NCBI GenBank assembly: GCA_030068075.1
Contig: CM057823.1
Span: forward strand, 19,998,485-20,062,484
Direction: 5' to 3'
Source: Paguma larvata
Taxonomy: Eukaryota > Chordata > Mammalia > Carnivora > Viverridae
Length of the DNA stretch: 64,000 bases
Below the pieces are notes generated by a model, which was given only the letters and a program-made list of their open reading frames with translations, was not told the origin of the DNA and did not search any database. Positions 38,040-49,446 of the stretch are shown piece after piece (the first letter of the stretch is position 1; each line of letters begins with the position of its first letter). The position numbers and the translations under genes were made by a program.

Positions 38040-38720
38040 CAACCACAAAAGTAACAAAATAGCAATAAACACAGACCTATCAATAATTACTTTGAATGTA
38101 ACTGGACTAAACTCTCCAACCAAAAGCCATGGGGTGACAATGGATAAAAAAAATACCCATCCATGTGTTGTCTACAAGATACTCATTTCATACCTAAAGA
38201 CACATGCAGATTGAAAGTGAGGGGATGGAGAAACATTTACTATGCAAACAGATGTCAAATGAAAGCCAGAGTAGCATTTTTCATAGGACAAAGTAGACTT
38301 AAAACAAAGACTAACAAGAGACCAAGAAGGAAAGTAGCATTTTTCATTGGAAAAAACAGACTTTAAAACAAAGACTAACAAGAAACAAAGGGGACAACCG
38401 ACAAGATGTAACTATTGTAAATATTTATACACCCAACATAGTAGCACCGAAATTCATAAAACAGTAACAAAGGAATTGATATTGATACCAATACGAGTAA
38501 TGGTAGAGGTGTTTAACACACCACTTACATGACAGACAGATCACCCAAACAGAAAATCAACAAAGAAACAATGATTTTGAATGACATGGTGGAACAGAAG
38601 GATTTAACAGATGTATTCAGAATGTTCCATCCTAAAACAGCAGATACACATACTTTTCTAGTGCACTCCAGACAAGATCACATTAGGCCACAAATTCACA
38701 AAGATCAACAAAATTGATAA
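38040..38720 (+). pseudogene. L1 ORF2 endonuclease-domain remnant
   Basis: Reads NKIAINTDLSIITLNVTGLN, then a shifted CCLQDTHF with KVRGWRN, the L1 endonuclease start. A 63-base unit is duplicated in tandem (38271 and 38334), and later frames carry stops. Confidence 0.8.
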
Positions 38721-38859
38721 ACCTCTAGCCAGACTCATCAAAAAAGAATCAAATAAACAAAATTACTAAGGAAAGAGGAGAAATAATAACCAACACCACA
38801 GAAATACAAACAACTATAAGAGAATATTCTGAAAAACTACATGCCAATAGAAATGAAAA

Positions 38860-40450
38860 ACCCACAGCTAACATCAAACTCACTGGGGAAAAGCTGAGAG
38901 CTTTTTACCTAAGGTCAGGAACAAGAGAAGGATGTCCACTCTCACCAGTTTTATTCAACATAGTACTGGAAGTCCTAGTGAAAACAATCAGACAAACTCG
39001 TAAGAAGAAGTAAAATGTTCACTATATGCAGATGATATTATACTATATACAGAAAACTCTAAGACTCCATCAAAAAACTACTAGAAGTGATAAATGGATT
39101 TGGTAAAGTTGCAGGATACAAAAAACAATGTACAGAAATCCACTACATTTCTTTTTTTTTTTTTTTAAGTTTATTTATTCGTCTTGGCAGAGAGCAAGTG
39201 AGGAACAGAGGGAGGGAGAGAGAGATCTCACAAACCATGAGATCATGACCTGTGCCGAAATCAAGAGTCAGTTACTTAACCAACTGAGCCACCCAGGCTC
39301 CCCATGAAATAGGTTTCATTTCTATACACTAATAATGAAGCAGCAGAAACAGAAATTAAGAAAACAATCCCATCTACAACTGCACCAAAAATAAAATATC
39401 TAGCATTAAACCTAACCCAAGAGGGGAAAGACCTCTGTAACCCTGATGAAAGAAACTGAAGAGGACACAAAGAAAGGGAAAGACATTCCATGCTCATAGA
39501 TAAGAAAAAATGTTGTTAAAATGTCTATACTGCCCAAAGCAATCTATACATTCAGTGAAATCTCTATCAAGATACTGACAGCATTTTTTTACAGAACTAG
39601 AACAAAGAATTTTAAGTTTGTATGGAACCACAAACGACCCCAAATACCAAAAGCAATTGTGAAAAAGAAAAGCAAAACTGGAGGTAATACAATTCCAGAC
39701 TTCAAGTTGTATTACAAAGCTACAGTTATCAAAACAATATGGTACTGGCACCAAAACAGACTCTTAGAGAACAGAATAGATAGCCCTGAAATAATCCCAC
39801 AATTATATGATCAATAAATCTTCAACAAAGGAGGAATGAATATACAATGATAAAAAGACAATCTTTTCAATAAATGGTGTTGAGAAAACTGGACAGCCAC
39901 ATGTGAGCACAAAACTAGACAACTTTCTTTGGAGATACACAAAAATATACTCAAAATGAATTAAAGACCTAGATGTGAGACCTGAAACCATAAAAATCCT
40001 GGAAGAGAGCACAGGCAGAAATGCCTCTCACATCAGCAGTAGCAATATTTTTCTAAACATGTCTCCTAAGGCAAAGCAAATAAAAGGAAAAATAAATCGT
40101 TGGGTCTACATCAAAATAAAAAGCTTCTACACAGCAAAGGAAACAATCAACAAAAGTAAAAGGCAACATGAGGAAGATATTTGCAAATAACATATCTAAT
40201 AAAGGGTTAGTATCTGAAATACATAAAGAACTTACATAACTTGACACCAAAAAAAACAAATAATCCAATTCAAAAATGGGCAGAACACATGAATGGACAT
40301 TTCTCCCAAGAAGATATGCAGGTGGCCAACAGATACATGAAATTATCACTTACTATCCAGGTAATGCAAATCAAAACCACAATAAGATATTATCTAACAC
40401 CTGTCAGAATGGCTAAAATCAACAATACAAGAAGTAACAACTGTTAGTGA
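38860..40450 (+). pseudogene. L1 ORF2 reverse-transcriptase and C-terminal remnant
   Basis: Shows the YADD active-site motif at about 39020 in YADDIILYIENS. Then, after a [44 protein letters not shown] and the end TPVRMAKIN. Interrupted by a SINE and several frameshifts. Confidence 0.88.
39151..39303 (-). repeat. CanSINE inside L1 ORF2
   Basis: Minus orientation, ending GAGCCACCCAGGCTCCCC. CATTTCT is repeated on both sides, and L1 sequence resumes after it. Confidence 0.92.
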
Positions 40451-40923
40451 GTATGTGAAGAGAAAGGAACCCTTGTACACTATTGGTGGGAACTCAAACT
40501 GGTGTGACCACTGTGGAAAACACTATGGGGTGCCTCAAAAAAGTTAAAAATAGAACTACCCTATGATCCAGTAATTGCACTACTTACTGGGTATTTACCA
40601 AAAAAAAAAAATACAAGAACACTAATTCAAAGAGACACACACACACCTTTATGTTTATTGTAGTACTATGTACTACATGCATACAATAACCAAATTAAGG
40701 AAGTATCCCAAGTGTTCATTGATAGATGAAAGGATAAAGAAAATGTGATATGTGTGTGTGTGTACACAACAGAATATTATTCAGCCATAAACAAAATGAG
40801 ATCTTGCCATTTGCAACAACATGGATAGAGCCAGAGAGCATAATCCTAGGTGAAATAAGTCAAAAAGAGAAAGATAAAATACCATGTGACTTTACTCATA
40901 CTCAGAATTTACGAAAGAAAACA

Positions 40924-41204
40924 GAGGCGCCTGGGTGGCTCTGTTGGTTAAGCATCTGGCTCTTGATTTTGGCTCAGGTCATGATCTCACTGTTCCCAAG
41001 ATATAGCCCCATAGCACTCCATCCCCACTGAGGAGTGCTAGCAGCACAGAGACTGCTTGGGATTCTCTCTCTCCCTCGTCCACTTGCACTCTCTCTCTCA
41101 AAAATGGGAAAGGGAAAGGGAAAGGGAAAGGGAAAGGGAAAGGGAAAGGGAAGGGAGGAGAGGGAGAGAGGGAGGGAGGGAGAGAGGGAGGGAGGGAGAG
41201 AGAG
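40924..41204 (+). repeat. CanSINE inside L1 3' region, hexamer tail
   Basis: Left end GAGGCGCCTGGGTGGCTCTG. After CTCTCTCAAAAAT the tail is (GGGAAA)n then (GGGA)n instead of poly(A). Confidence 0.9.
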
Positions 41205-41215
41205 AGAACAAATGA
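41104..41215 (+). repeat. (GGGAAA)n and (GGGA/GAGA)n microsatellite
   Basis: Eight GGGAAA units in succession (41106-41153), followed by impure GGGA and GA repeats. The low-complexity ORFs here are artefacts. Confidence 0.95.
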
Positions 41216-41576
41216 GCAGAGGAAAATAAGAGAGAGAGAGATAAGCCAAAAAAGAGATTCTTAACTATAGCGAACTGATGGTTACCAGAGGGGAGGTGAG
41301 TGGGGGAATGGGTGAAGGGGATTATGAGTAAGCTTATCACAATGAGCACTGAGTAATGTATGGAATTGTTGAATCGCTATATTGTACAACTGACACTAAC
41401 ACTGTGTGTTAACTGTACTGAAATTACAATAAAAAACTTAAAAAAACAATAGGGCAATATCTTAAGAGGATTACATAAAATTGGCCCCCAAGAGCAGGTG
41501 ATTGTCCACCAACTACAAACATCTACCTCTGCCATGAAGCCAGTTAAGGTAATCCCCCAGAGAAAACCTATTAAAA

Positions 41577-41606
41577 AATAAACCACACTTTTGTGTGTGG
41601 TTTATT
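41577..41606. repeat. Perfect 12-base inverted repeat (hairpin)
   Basis: AATAAACCACAC (41577-41588), a six-base spacer TTTTGT, then GTGTGGTTTATT (41595-41606). Both arms carry an AATAAA or its complement. No function assigned. Confidence 0.85.
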
Positions 41607-43979
41607 CTTAACAGCTGCGTGTTTTAAGTAATCTCTCTGAAGCCTTTAAATGTGGCTAACAAATGGCCCGTTGTCACTGGAAAGAGTGAATGATGATGTA
41701 CAGATTACTGGGAAATTTTAGGGACAGACTAATACTATATAAAACCTAAGCAAAGTGGTCCAGAGGAGGCATCAAAAAAATATCAATTCCTTTCCTTTTA
41801 GGTAACTCCTCACCCCACTTATCTAACACTCAATCGCCAATACATAACCTTTATAATGGATAGCTACGCGCAACGGTATCAAATTAAAATCAAATTCCTT
41901 CTTCCAAGCAAGAACCTTTCTGAAGTTTCAGATAAGCCCTGACCAGATAGCTGTAGGACTGTAGGCAACATCAGAATTTGGTAAACCCAAAGCCTAATGT
42001 AGCCCAAGACCAACAGAGCACACTGAAAACTGACATCCCTCCAGCAGCCTTCCCTCACGGACCTAGGGAAGACTTACAACCTTCGGATACGGCTTAAGTG
42101 ACCAAGAAACATTGCAGTGTTCACTCATCCAGCTCTCTACAATAAGCACAGAGCCTGGGACCTGTCTCTTCCCCATGATAGGTGCAAACATGTATGAGGT
42201 GACACAGTACTACCAGGAGGGCACTGCATTTAAGACATGAGTAAAGAATGAGGTTGGTTGGTTTTGTTTTTTTAATACCAGTTGGTAAGGGTCCGAGCTG
42301 ATCATATGGGAATCCTAACTGCAAGCTTCCAGAAATGCAAAGTGCCTCTTCCCCAAGATGTGCCAGGACCCGTGTCAACCTGATGATTCTAGCACCTTAC
42401 TTCAATATCACATCAAGAGAAAAATAGCTTTCTCTTTCCCATGTGCAGAACGAAAGCCTAAGATTTACTCAGTCCATACAGAAAAGCTTTTAATTTCAAT
42501 ATTAGACAACTAATTTATATTCAAGCCAAACGTTTTTTAGAGAGACTTTTAGTTGGATGCAGATATATAATGAAAGCTCCCATAAGTCAAGGAGGAATAA
42601 ATGCATTGTGTTTATGTATACCTATAAACACCAAACTAAGAACACTGATTAGAATTACCAGAGGTTATAGTTTAATTTGGCAAAATACCAAAATACAAAT
42701 GATGTAAAACAAGTTTCCTACATTTGACTTGAAAAGAACTTAAAAATCAGAGTTTTGAAATAGACAATCGCATTTTTTAGACATCGTTAATGAGCATCAC
42801 TCTTCCCCCAAAAAGTTATAAAATCCAAAATGTCTCTAAATTGATATAGCTCAAGAATATCTGGTCTTTCCTAACTTATCTCCTCAAAGGACAAACAATT
42901 CCCAATGCACCCTGAAAACACTTCTGAAACAGCCCTTGAACACATCACTACACCTTACAAGCTTCGTTCCTCTTGGACAGGAGCCCTCCTGCACGGAACA
43001 TGGGTGCCTCCCGTCTCCCTTCCTACCTGGCACCCAGCTCCTTTCCTGGCCCAGATGACAGGAGCCCAAGAAAAGTTAACATGGGGCCAAAAATACATGT
43101 AAGCTCCTTCTCTGAAAAACAGGGCTGAGGATGAACGCGCACACAAAGCCCAAGAATGGCTTGCCAAATGTTTTCAAACTCAGAAAGCTAGTTTCTTCAT
43201 GCTACTGACAAAGACATAGGTATGTTTAAAGAAAAATCATCTTTCATCTACCTGTGGATTTTTTGTTTGAATGGGACTATCCAGTCTCCTCCTCCCCCCT
43301 ACACACAGATCAAATATGTGACAGGTGCTAGAGACAGCAGACTGCTTTCTCACTGTACATGAATAAAAAGGGTTTGTCTTAATGTACCAGGAATCAACAG
43401 GGTAGGGCTGCAAGAGACCTCGGACTTCGTCTAGTCTAATCCTCACGTTAGCTGATCAGAGGCAGAATCCCAAATCCTCCCGGTTCACAGGAGAGGCTCC
43501 ACTTCCCAGGGCCGCTTCCTCCCCAAGAGCCCAGGAGTTATTTTTAAGCTAAGATTGTTTACCAGCTCTTCCCAGCCATTTCTTAAAAGTGGCCCAACAC
43601 ATTTTCAAGTTCATAAACAAAACTTTCTTTTTCTTCTCCCACAGATATAAAATATAGTCAGATATTTCACTTCAAATAGCTAATTACACCAAAATATTAC
43701 AGTAGCTTTCTCTTTCCCCTTATTAAAAGAACACTGCTACTCAATACCAATACTGTACTTGAGGAATTTTTCCCCGTATGCAGTTTTCCTATCTTGTAAC
43801 CAATTAACACTCCGAAGTGTTTAACTAAGAAGACGAAGAATTACTGAATAAAATATTAACCAGAAAGCAAATTTGCACGCATAGTTCTGCAATATTATTG
43901 AGTATTTGTGACACCCCATGGCTGACGCATACTCGGCTTCCTCCAACCCTTCTCTGAAGCAGGCAAAAATCTCACTTAC

Positions 43980-45911
43980 CAAAAACAGAGAACCATATTC
44001 AAAGGTCTCATTCAGAATTTCCTTTTTTGGCTCTTGTTTTTCCACAGGTGTCCCATTTTCCTTTTCGCCCTTCTTTTCAGGGCTAATCCTATCGATGTCA
44101 GGAGCGTATGTTATTTCCAAGCATTCCGTGCTTTCCATTTTAACAGGGAGTATGCCTTTCATCTTCTGAAAAAAGGTAGCCACGGACCCGGTCTCACATG
44201 CTGAATTAGAACCTGCTTTGTCAACATCTTCCTGATTCGATTTCATGGCAGATGTTGTTCTTGGAACCTTGTGTGAAGCATTTTTAGAATGAGTTGTAAC
44301 ATGCACGGCCTGGTTAGTAATGAGTTTATTAAATTGCTGCTTATGTGTCTTGTTAATTAGGATTTCTGCTTTTGTATCTGCATTCACGTCAGACCTTGGT
44401 GTTTTGCTCAAAGCTGTCAACGGTCTTGAGGAGGCCACGGATAAGGGTGACGAGGCACTGGGTAACTGAGGTCTGGGTGTGACCTTTGATGGAGCAGGGT
44501 CTTTGGGCTGCAACGCTGGTCTAGACATAACTTTTGCTTTGACGTTCTTGAAGTTTGGTCTTGGGTAACTTATTATTTCGGTTTTTCTAACTTTGCTGCC
44601 TATAGGAGTATTCATTTTAGTTGTCAATTTTCCTAGATTAGGTTTACACATGTTCATAGGTGCCCCCTTCAATTTCGGTACGTTTCTAAGCTCTTGAGGA
44701 CTCTTCTCCGCTTTACTACATTTCTCTGCCACTTCAATAGGTGAAATAGAAAAGGTTGCGTTTGGGGGTTCTAGGACTGGTGTTGACATGCAAAGGGTAT
44801 TACTCGTGGTAATGACCATATCCTTTGCATCCCAACTCAGTTCAACTGATGAAGCCATTTTCTGTCCCGGTGGGCTCGTCAGTATCAAGTCTACGGTACT
44901 ATTTTGGGTTTCCAAATCCTTTTCGCGAGAGGCATCGTGGGTATCTCCAGCCATCGTGACTTCACGTTCTGGGTTCAGCTCTTGGGCTTCACTTTTATCA
45001 AAAGCTGGCACCCGTAAAGGGCATTCATCATCTATAAGACAATTGGACACTGTTTCTCTTAGATTTTGGCCCATTTCCTTTTGCCCATATGAGCCCTGTG
45101 AATGTGTCTCACTATTTGGTTCATCTTTAGATAAACAAAAGAACTCTTGTAATACAGCCCCATTGGGAACATCCATGCCCTCAGAAACTGGTGTTGGAGC
45201 TTGTATCTCTTTTTCTCCAACTAATCCTTGCTGTGACCCATCTGTGCAGTCACTGGTGACCTGTCCTAAAGAATATTGACACTGAAAGCCAGGATCTGGC
45301 ACGACAATATCAGTTTGCATCGCATCAGGAAATGCTGTGTAAGTTGTATCCTGGGCCTCTGCTGCTGTGGCTTGAGGGTTTCCAAAGCTGTCTTGATCAT
45401 AATTCATTTCTCTCACGTGTCTCTTATCAGAATGGGGAGACGTATGAATGGAACAGGATAAAGATGGATTTCCACTCCTCATGCCAGTCGGCTGCAGATT
45501 TCCAGTGGGATGCAAAGAGTGACTCTTCCCAATGGCAGGACGTGTTACAAAGGTGCGGTGAACATTATCCACTGTCATGTCAAATGTTTGGTTTAGCTCG
45601 AAGGCAGTAAGATAGTCCGGCGAGTTCAAATCATCATCGTTGGGTTTCCACACGAAAGGCCGTGAGGTCTCAGCACTCTGGTCCTGTAATGATTCTAGGG
45701 AATGACAACTGTTAGGCAGGTACTTTGGCTCCTCTGTATTTCCCACATGCACGCAAGACTGACACGTGGAGTCTTTGTGGGTGTCTAACACCTCCTTCCT
45801 CATCAACTCACTTGACGACTTTTGGTGCTGAAGCACTTCAACACACTGAGGAGTTAAAGCGATTGTTTCATCAATGTCCACAGCAGAGCTGGTTTCATAA
45901 TCAACCACCAT
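43980..45911 (-). CDS. MTUS1: MTUS1 (ATIP3) large coding exon, main open part
   Basis: A 644-codon open stretch read from ATG at 45911 down to a GTAAGT donor (exon ends 43980, phase 0). It matches MTUS1/ATIP3, with landmarks NQTFDMTVDN, VPAFDKSEAQELNPE, EIISYPRPNFKNVKAKVMS near residue 448, NKTHKQQFNKLITNQAVHV and the terminal NETFEYGSLFL. The exon is Ser/Pro/Thr-rich and looks disordered, with no catalytic motif. In known biology ATIP3 is a microtubule-binding protein that restrains microtubule dynamics and cell growth; this exon is specific to the long isoforms. Reading beyond the donor adds an intronic tail to a stop at 43821, which is not coding. The next exon starts GGTTCT at 33502 and restores FLGSASKT. 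Identification is from remembered family sequence. Confidence 0.97.
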
Positions 45912-45912
45912 G

Positions 45913-46071
45913 TCATCTGGGCCAGGCAGAGTTCCAGCTCACCTTATCGGCTGAGGAGTTTTGTGTATGTGGGAAGTTTGGGTTGTATGCACAGGTATTT
46001 CCATTTTTACCACTGAGAAGTAAGGATTGCAGTTCATCTTCTGTCTTCTCATCTGAATTATCATCATTCAT
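45913..46071 (-). CDS. MTUS1: MTUS1 N-terminal codons, out of frame with the rest of the exon
   Basis: ATG at 46071 (context CAGGATGA, A at -3) opens a 52-codon frame beginning MNDDNSDEKTEDELQ and including HTQNSSADKVSWNSA. This corresponds to the known MTUS1 N-terminus. It stops at TGA 45915-45913 and is +1 shifted from the following MVVDYE frame. Related proteins read from WNSA through PDD into MVVDYE without a break; here four bases (TGGC, 45924-45921) stand where three are expected. A pyrimidine tract and AG at about 46140-46116 could be the acceptor, giving an exon start near 46115 and a short 5' untranslated part, but that boundary is a guess. Either the sequence has an error or the long form starts at 45911 in this animal. 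Confidence 0.85.
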   Translation of the reverse strand: MNDDNSDEKTEDELQSLLLSGKNGNTCAYNPNFPHTQNSSADKVSWNSAWPR

Positions 46072-46799
46072 CCTGAATATTAACTTTAAACCTCTGCCAT
46101 TTTCTCTCTTAAATCCTTTCAAATGAAACGAAAGGAAAAATTGTCAAACTCCTAAGTTTTTTTAGCAGAGCTGAAAGTTTCTACGATGCTTTCGAGTTTT
46201 AATGGTTTGTTGCTCCCTGGAAGAAAGAAAATGATCAATTCAATTAAGTATTAGAAAATTTAACCAGTCACTACTTGATTAATTTCAACCACTTTATTCT
46301 TCCATTTGGAACCTAAACCTGTGGATTGGGTACAGTGGCTCCAGTATCACACCTCTTCAAAAATGCTTTTTTATTTGAGAGAAGAGGACGGGAGACAGAG
46401 ACACTGCTAAAATTTCCCCTGTGACTGACTTCACTTCTAAGATGCCTCCTCCCTATTCCCATTGATTCCTATTTCTCAGAAGAGGGAAGGAAGTGAAATC
46501 TAATACCCTTTCCTTGTTGGTTAACCATTGGTCCTAATTTGCCGAGGACAGTCCCAACTTCTTCCTGCCGTCTCAATATAATTAGTAATAATGCCCTTTT
46601 CATTTTCAGAAGGGTCCCTTAGTGTTCACACAGAGAGTGATTACCAGACAGACTTGGCACACACAGCAAATAAGCTAAAGACCAAGATCAATGAAGATTT
46701 AGAGCCTTGGCATTTCTCTTTTCCTTGTTTTCATTCCCTATCTTGAACATATTTCAAAGTTGGAAAAAACGCTGTTGATTCTTAATAAAGTAGTACACT

Positions 46800-47335
46800 A
46801 ATAAAAGTCCCTAAAAATGTTAAACTGTACAACACAGCAATTCTCCTCTTCGGTATCTACTAAAGAGATTAATAAAAGCACTAGTCATAATAGCCAAGTG
46901 GAAGCCAATGTCCATTAACCGGTAAATAAATTTAAAAAATATTATATACCCAACAGAATAAATGACAGAAACTGGAGTATAGAAACAAGAACAGAAAAAA
47001 CTGGAGTACAGATACATCTACAACATGAATACATAAAGGGTTACAGCTTAAAAATATTATACTAAGTGAAAAGAAGATAGTCACCAAAGATTACTTATTA
47101 TGTGTTCTATTTACATGAAATGTCCAGAATAGGCAAATCTGTAGAGACAAAAATAGATCAAGGATTCTCCAGAGCAGAGAAAGGGTGAGAGGAAATGGAA
47201 TGAGCAGTGACTGCAAACTGGGGTGGTGTTTCTTTTGAGAGTCATGAAAATGTTCTCAAAATCATGGTGATGATTGCACGATACTATAAACACACTGACA
47301 ACTACTCAGTTGCACACTAAAAAAATCATTAAAAA
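46800..47335 (+). repeat. Old L1 3' end fragment
   Basis: AGTCATAATAGCCAAGTGGA, CCATTAACCGGTAAATAAAT and AGTTGCACACTAAAAAAATC fit an L1M 3' end in order. Confidence 0.65.
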
Positions 47336-48339
47336 CAACCCATGACAGCTTTCAAATCCCAGGACTTTTGCAAATAACTAAACTTTGATTATGCTTTTGG
47401 TCCAACTGAAGCACTTAAAAAAGGCCCAAATGCTCAAGTAATAAGGACTTGGAGTAAGTCACAGAACATATACTTTCAATTGAATTGAGTTTCTAATCTT
47501 GGTTAAACGTCAATCAGATGGCATGGTTCTGTCCTAAAGATATAAATTATACTGCGGGGAGGGGGAGAAATGGCATTCTGAAACCTGTAAATTTGTCAGT
47601 TAAGAGCTCACATTTTTCTATTTTGTAATCCTCTCTCTGTAATCAAATTTCAGTGACCTAAATACAACCAGGAGAACAAGAACCATGGAACAACCCAAAG
47701 GATCAGTATCTGCACAGAACAGTGCTCTGTGTGTTTCTGGCCATGCGTCCTGAAATCAGTCCTTCTGCAGGGGGGAGGGGGAGGGGCAGGGGGTGGAGAA
47801 GAAAGGCTGCAATGTTTCTCCCAATAGCACGCACGTGCGCACATACAAGCCACGTACCCACACGTACACACACACTCGCTCAAGAAAAGATTCTGAATCC
47901 TAAAATAAGGGCTGTATGATTTATACTCTGATGGAAAGCATCAATTACTTATTCTCCAACCATAGTTCTTAAGTCCATAAAGAAATCACTGAAGCAATAA
48001 GTGTTTGGCTATCACCTTAATAAAAGCTTTGCTGAGGAACAATTTTTTAATCCTTGGGTATAAAACATGTTCAAGCTACACACTTAAATCAAGAAGTATA
48101 TTTATTAATTTTTTTAGATTTAGGTGTGTCGAGTAGAATGTCAAAAATCAGTAAGTATGTTACATCTGTCTGTTTCCATCAAGGTCAGTATTTAAGAGAT
48201 TCTAGTATAAACGAACATGAGCACTGTATACCGAAGCTTTTATTGTAAGTCACACAAGTCTTTTGTCTGTATCAAGTCATTAGATTTAATCATAGAGTTT
48301 TACTTCCTGAGCTCCTTCTTCCAAACTACATTTTTAAAA

Positions 48340-48650
48340 AATGATTTACGTGTGGAAACATATGGTATCTGTCTTTCTCTGACTGACTTAGTTCACTTAG
48401 CCTAATAAGTGGACTTTGCGAGACTTAACAGAAAACTAGGGGGCAGGGGAAGAGGGGAAAGAAAAAAGAGAGAGGGAGGGAGACAAAACAGAGACTCTTG
48501 AATACTAAGAACAAACCGAGGGTTGAGGCGGGTATGGGAGGGGGAGAGTGGGTGACGAGCACTGAGGGTTGGGATGAGCACTGGGTGTTGTACTGAAACC
48601 AATCTGACAAAAGTTTAAAAAAACAAAACAACAACAAAAAACAAAAACCA
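48340..48650 (+). mobile_element. Carnivore L1 3' end with inverted 5' piece
   Basis: The 3' part (48416-48650; GAGACTCTTGAATACTAAGA, GAGCACTGGGTGTTGTACTG, A-rich tail) is in plus sense. The preceding piece (about 48340-48405) is the immediately upstream L1 sequence in minus sense (GTCTTTCTCTGACTGACTTA). Confidence 0.7.
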
Positions 48651-49255
48651 AAGATTGTGATTTGGTTTTAAGGCTTTTGATATAGTCTGCCAGATTATTA
48701 GGTGAAGCGGGGGGAGATTCTTTATAATATAAAAGTTAATATGCCTGTATTATAGATAGAAGACCTTAGTTTCACTTTTGAGGTTTATGCATTTTATTCA
48801 ACATTTTCCTCAAGTACTTTTCCAGGTCATTATAATATAAAAACATTTCTAATTGTTGCGAAATTCCCTTCAAGTTTAAATGTTTTAGATTTACAAGTCA
48901 GCAGTTTACGAAGGGTAATGAAAAAGTAAGGAACCCATCAACCATCCCAACTTTCACATGACTGAGCGTAGTACAATCAGGTTTACAATTTTTTTTAATT
49001 CACAAAATAAAAAACCCAAACCTTGGTGAGCGAAAGCTATCAAAAAAAAAAAATCACAAAAAAAATGCACTGAGAAGAAATACTTCAGGAGAGTTTTGAT
49101 ACGAAATAAATTTACAAAAGTATTTTCTACCTTTGTAGCTAAAAGTAAAAAAATTTGTGGTACAATGATTTGATACTAAAAACATCCTTGAGTTATGATG
49201 ATCAGTTCTATGGTTATTTGGAAGATCAGCATTCACTAAAAAAAAATGGTAGCTT

Positions 49256-49446
49256 TGGAGCACTGCGTGGCTCAGTCAGTCGAGAGGCGGACTCCTCATT
49301 TCAGCTCAGGTCACGCTCGGAGGAGCGTGGGATTCAGCCCCACATCGGACTCAGCATAGAGCCTGCTTAAGATTCTCTCTCATTCTCTCTGCCCCTCTCC
49401 CCTGTTCTTGCTCTCTAATATAAAACAAATTTTTTTTAAATAAAAA
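49256..49446 (+). repeat. CanSINE, diverged
   Basis: TTGGAGCACTGCGTGGCTCA start, GCCTGCTTAAGATTCTCTCT body and an AAATAAAAAAG tail. Confidence 0.88.

Larger units (their letters stand above)
35360..41450 (+). mobile_element. Near-full-length but decayed L1 (LINE-1), antisense to MTUS1
   Basis: About 6.1 kb from a GC-richer 5' UTR-like part (35360-36500) through ORF1 and ORF2 remnants to a 3' end (GTGTTAACTGTACTGAAATTACAATAAAAAAC) with an A-rich tail near 41450. Stops, frameshifts and internal deletions (for example near 38716 and 38845) rule out activity. Three CanSINEs inserted at 37760, 39151 and 40924, so the L1 is older than these SINEs. The type resembles carnivore L1MA/L1MB-age elements. 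Confidence 0.88.
33503..43979 (-). other. MTUS1: MTUS1 intron 2
   Basis: About 10.5 kb. L2 relics at 33.9-35.0 kb and the antisense L1 at 35.4-41.45 kb fill most of it. The 41.46-43.97 kb part next to the large exon looks unique, with one strong hairpin at 41577. Confidence 0.85.

Noticed and set aside
39521..39817. 98-codon ORF that looks like a conserved protein
   Set aside because: It is an L1 ORF2 fragment, part of a broken element, not a host gene.
41104..41215. Regular repeats resembling an array
   Set aside because: Simple hexamer microsatellite; no spacers, so not CRISPR.
43821..43979. Last 52 codons of the 696-codon ORF
   Set aside because: They follow a GTAAGT donor and are intron; the known protein continues at 33502.
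43918..45610. Plus-strand ORFs of 83, 163 and 92 codons
   Set aside because: Antisense shadows of the MTUS1 large exon, which has clear protein identity on the minus strand.
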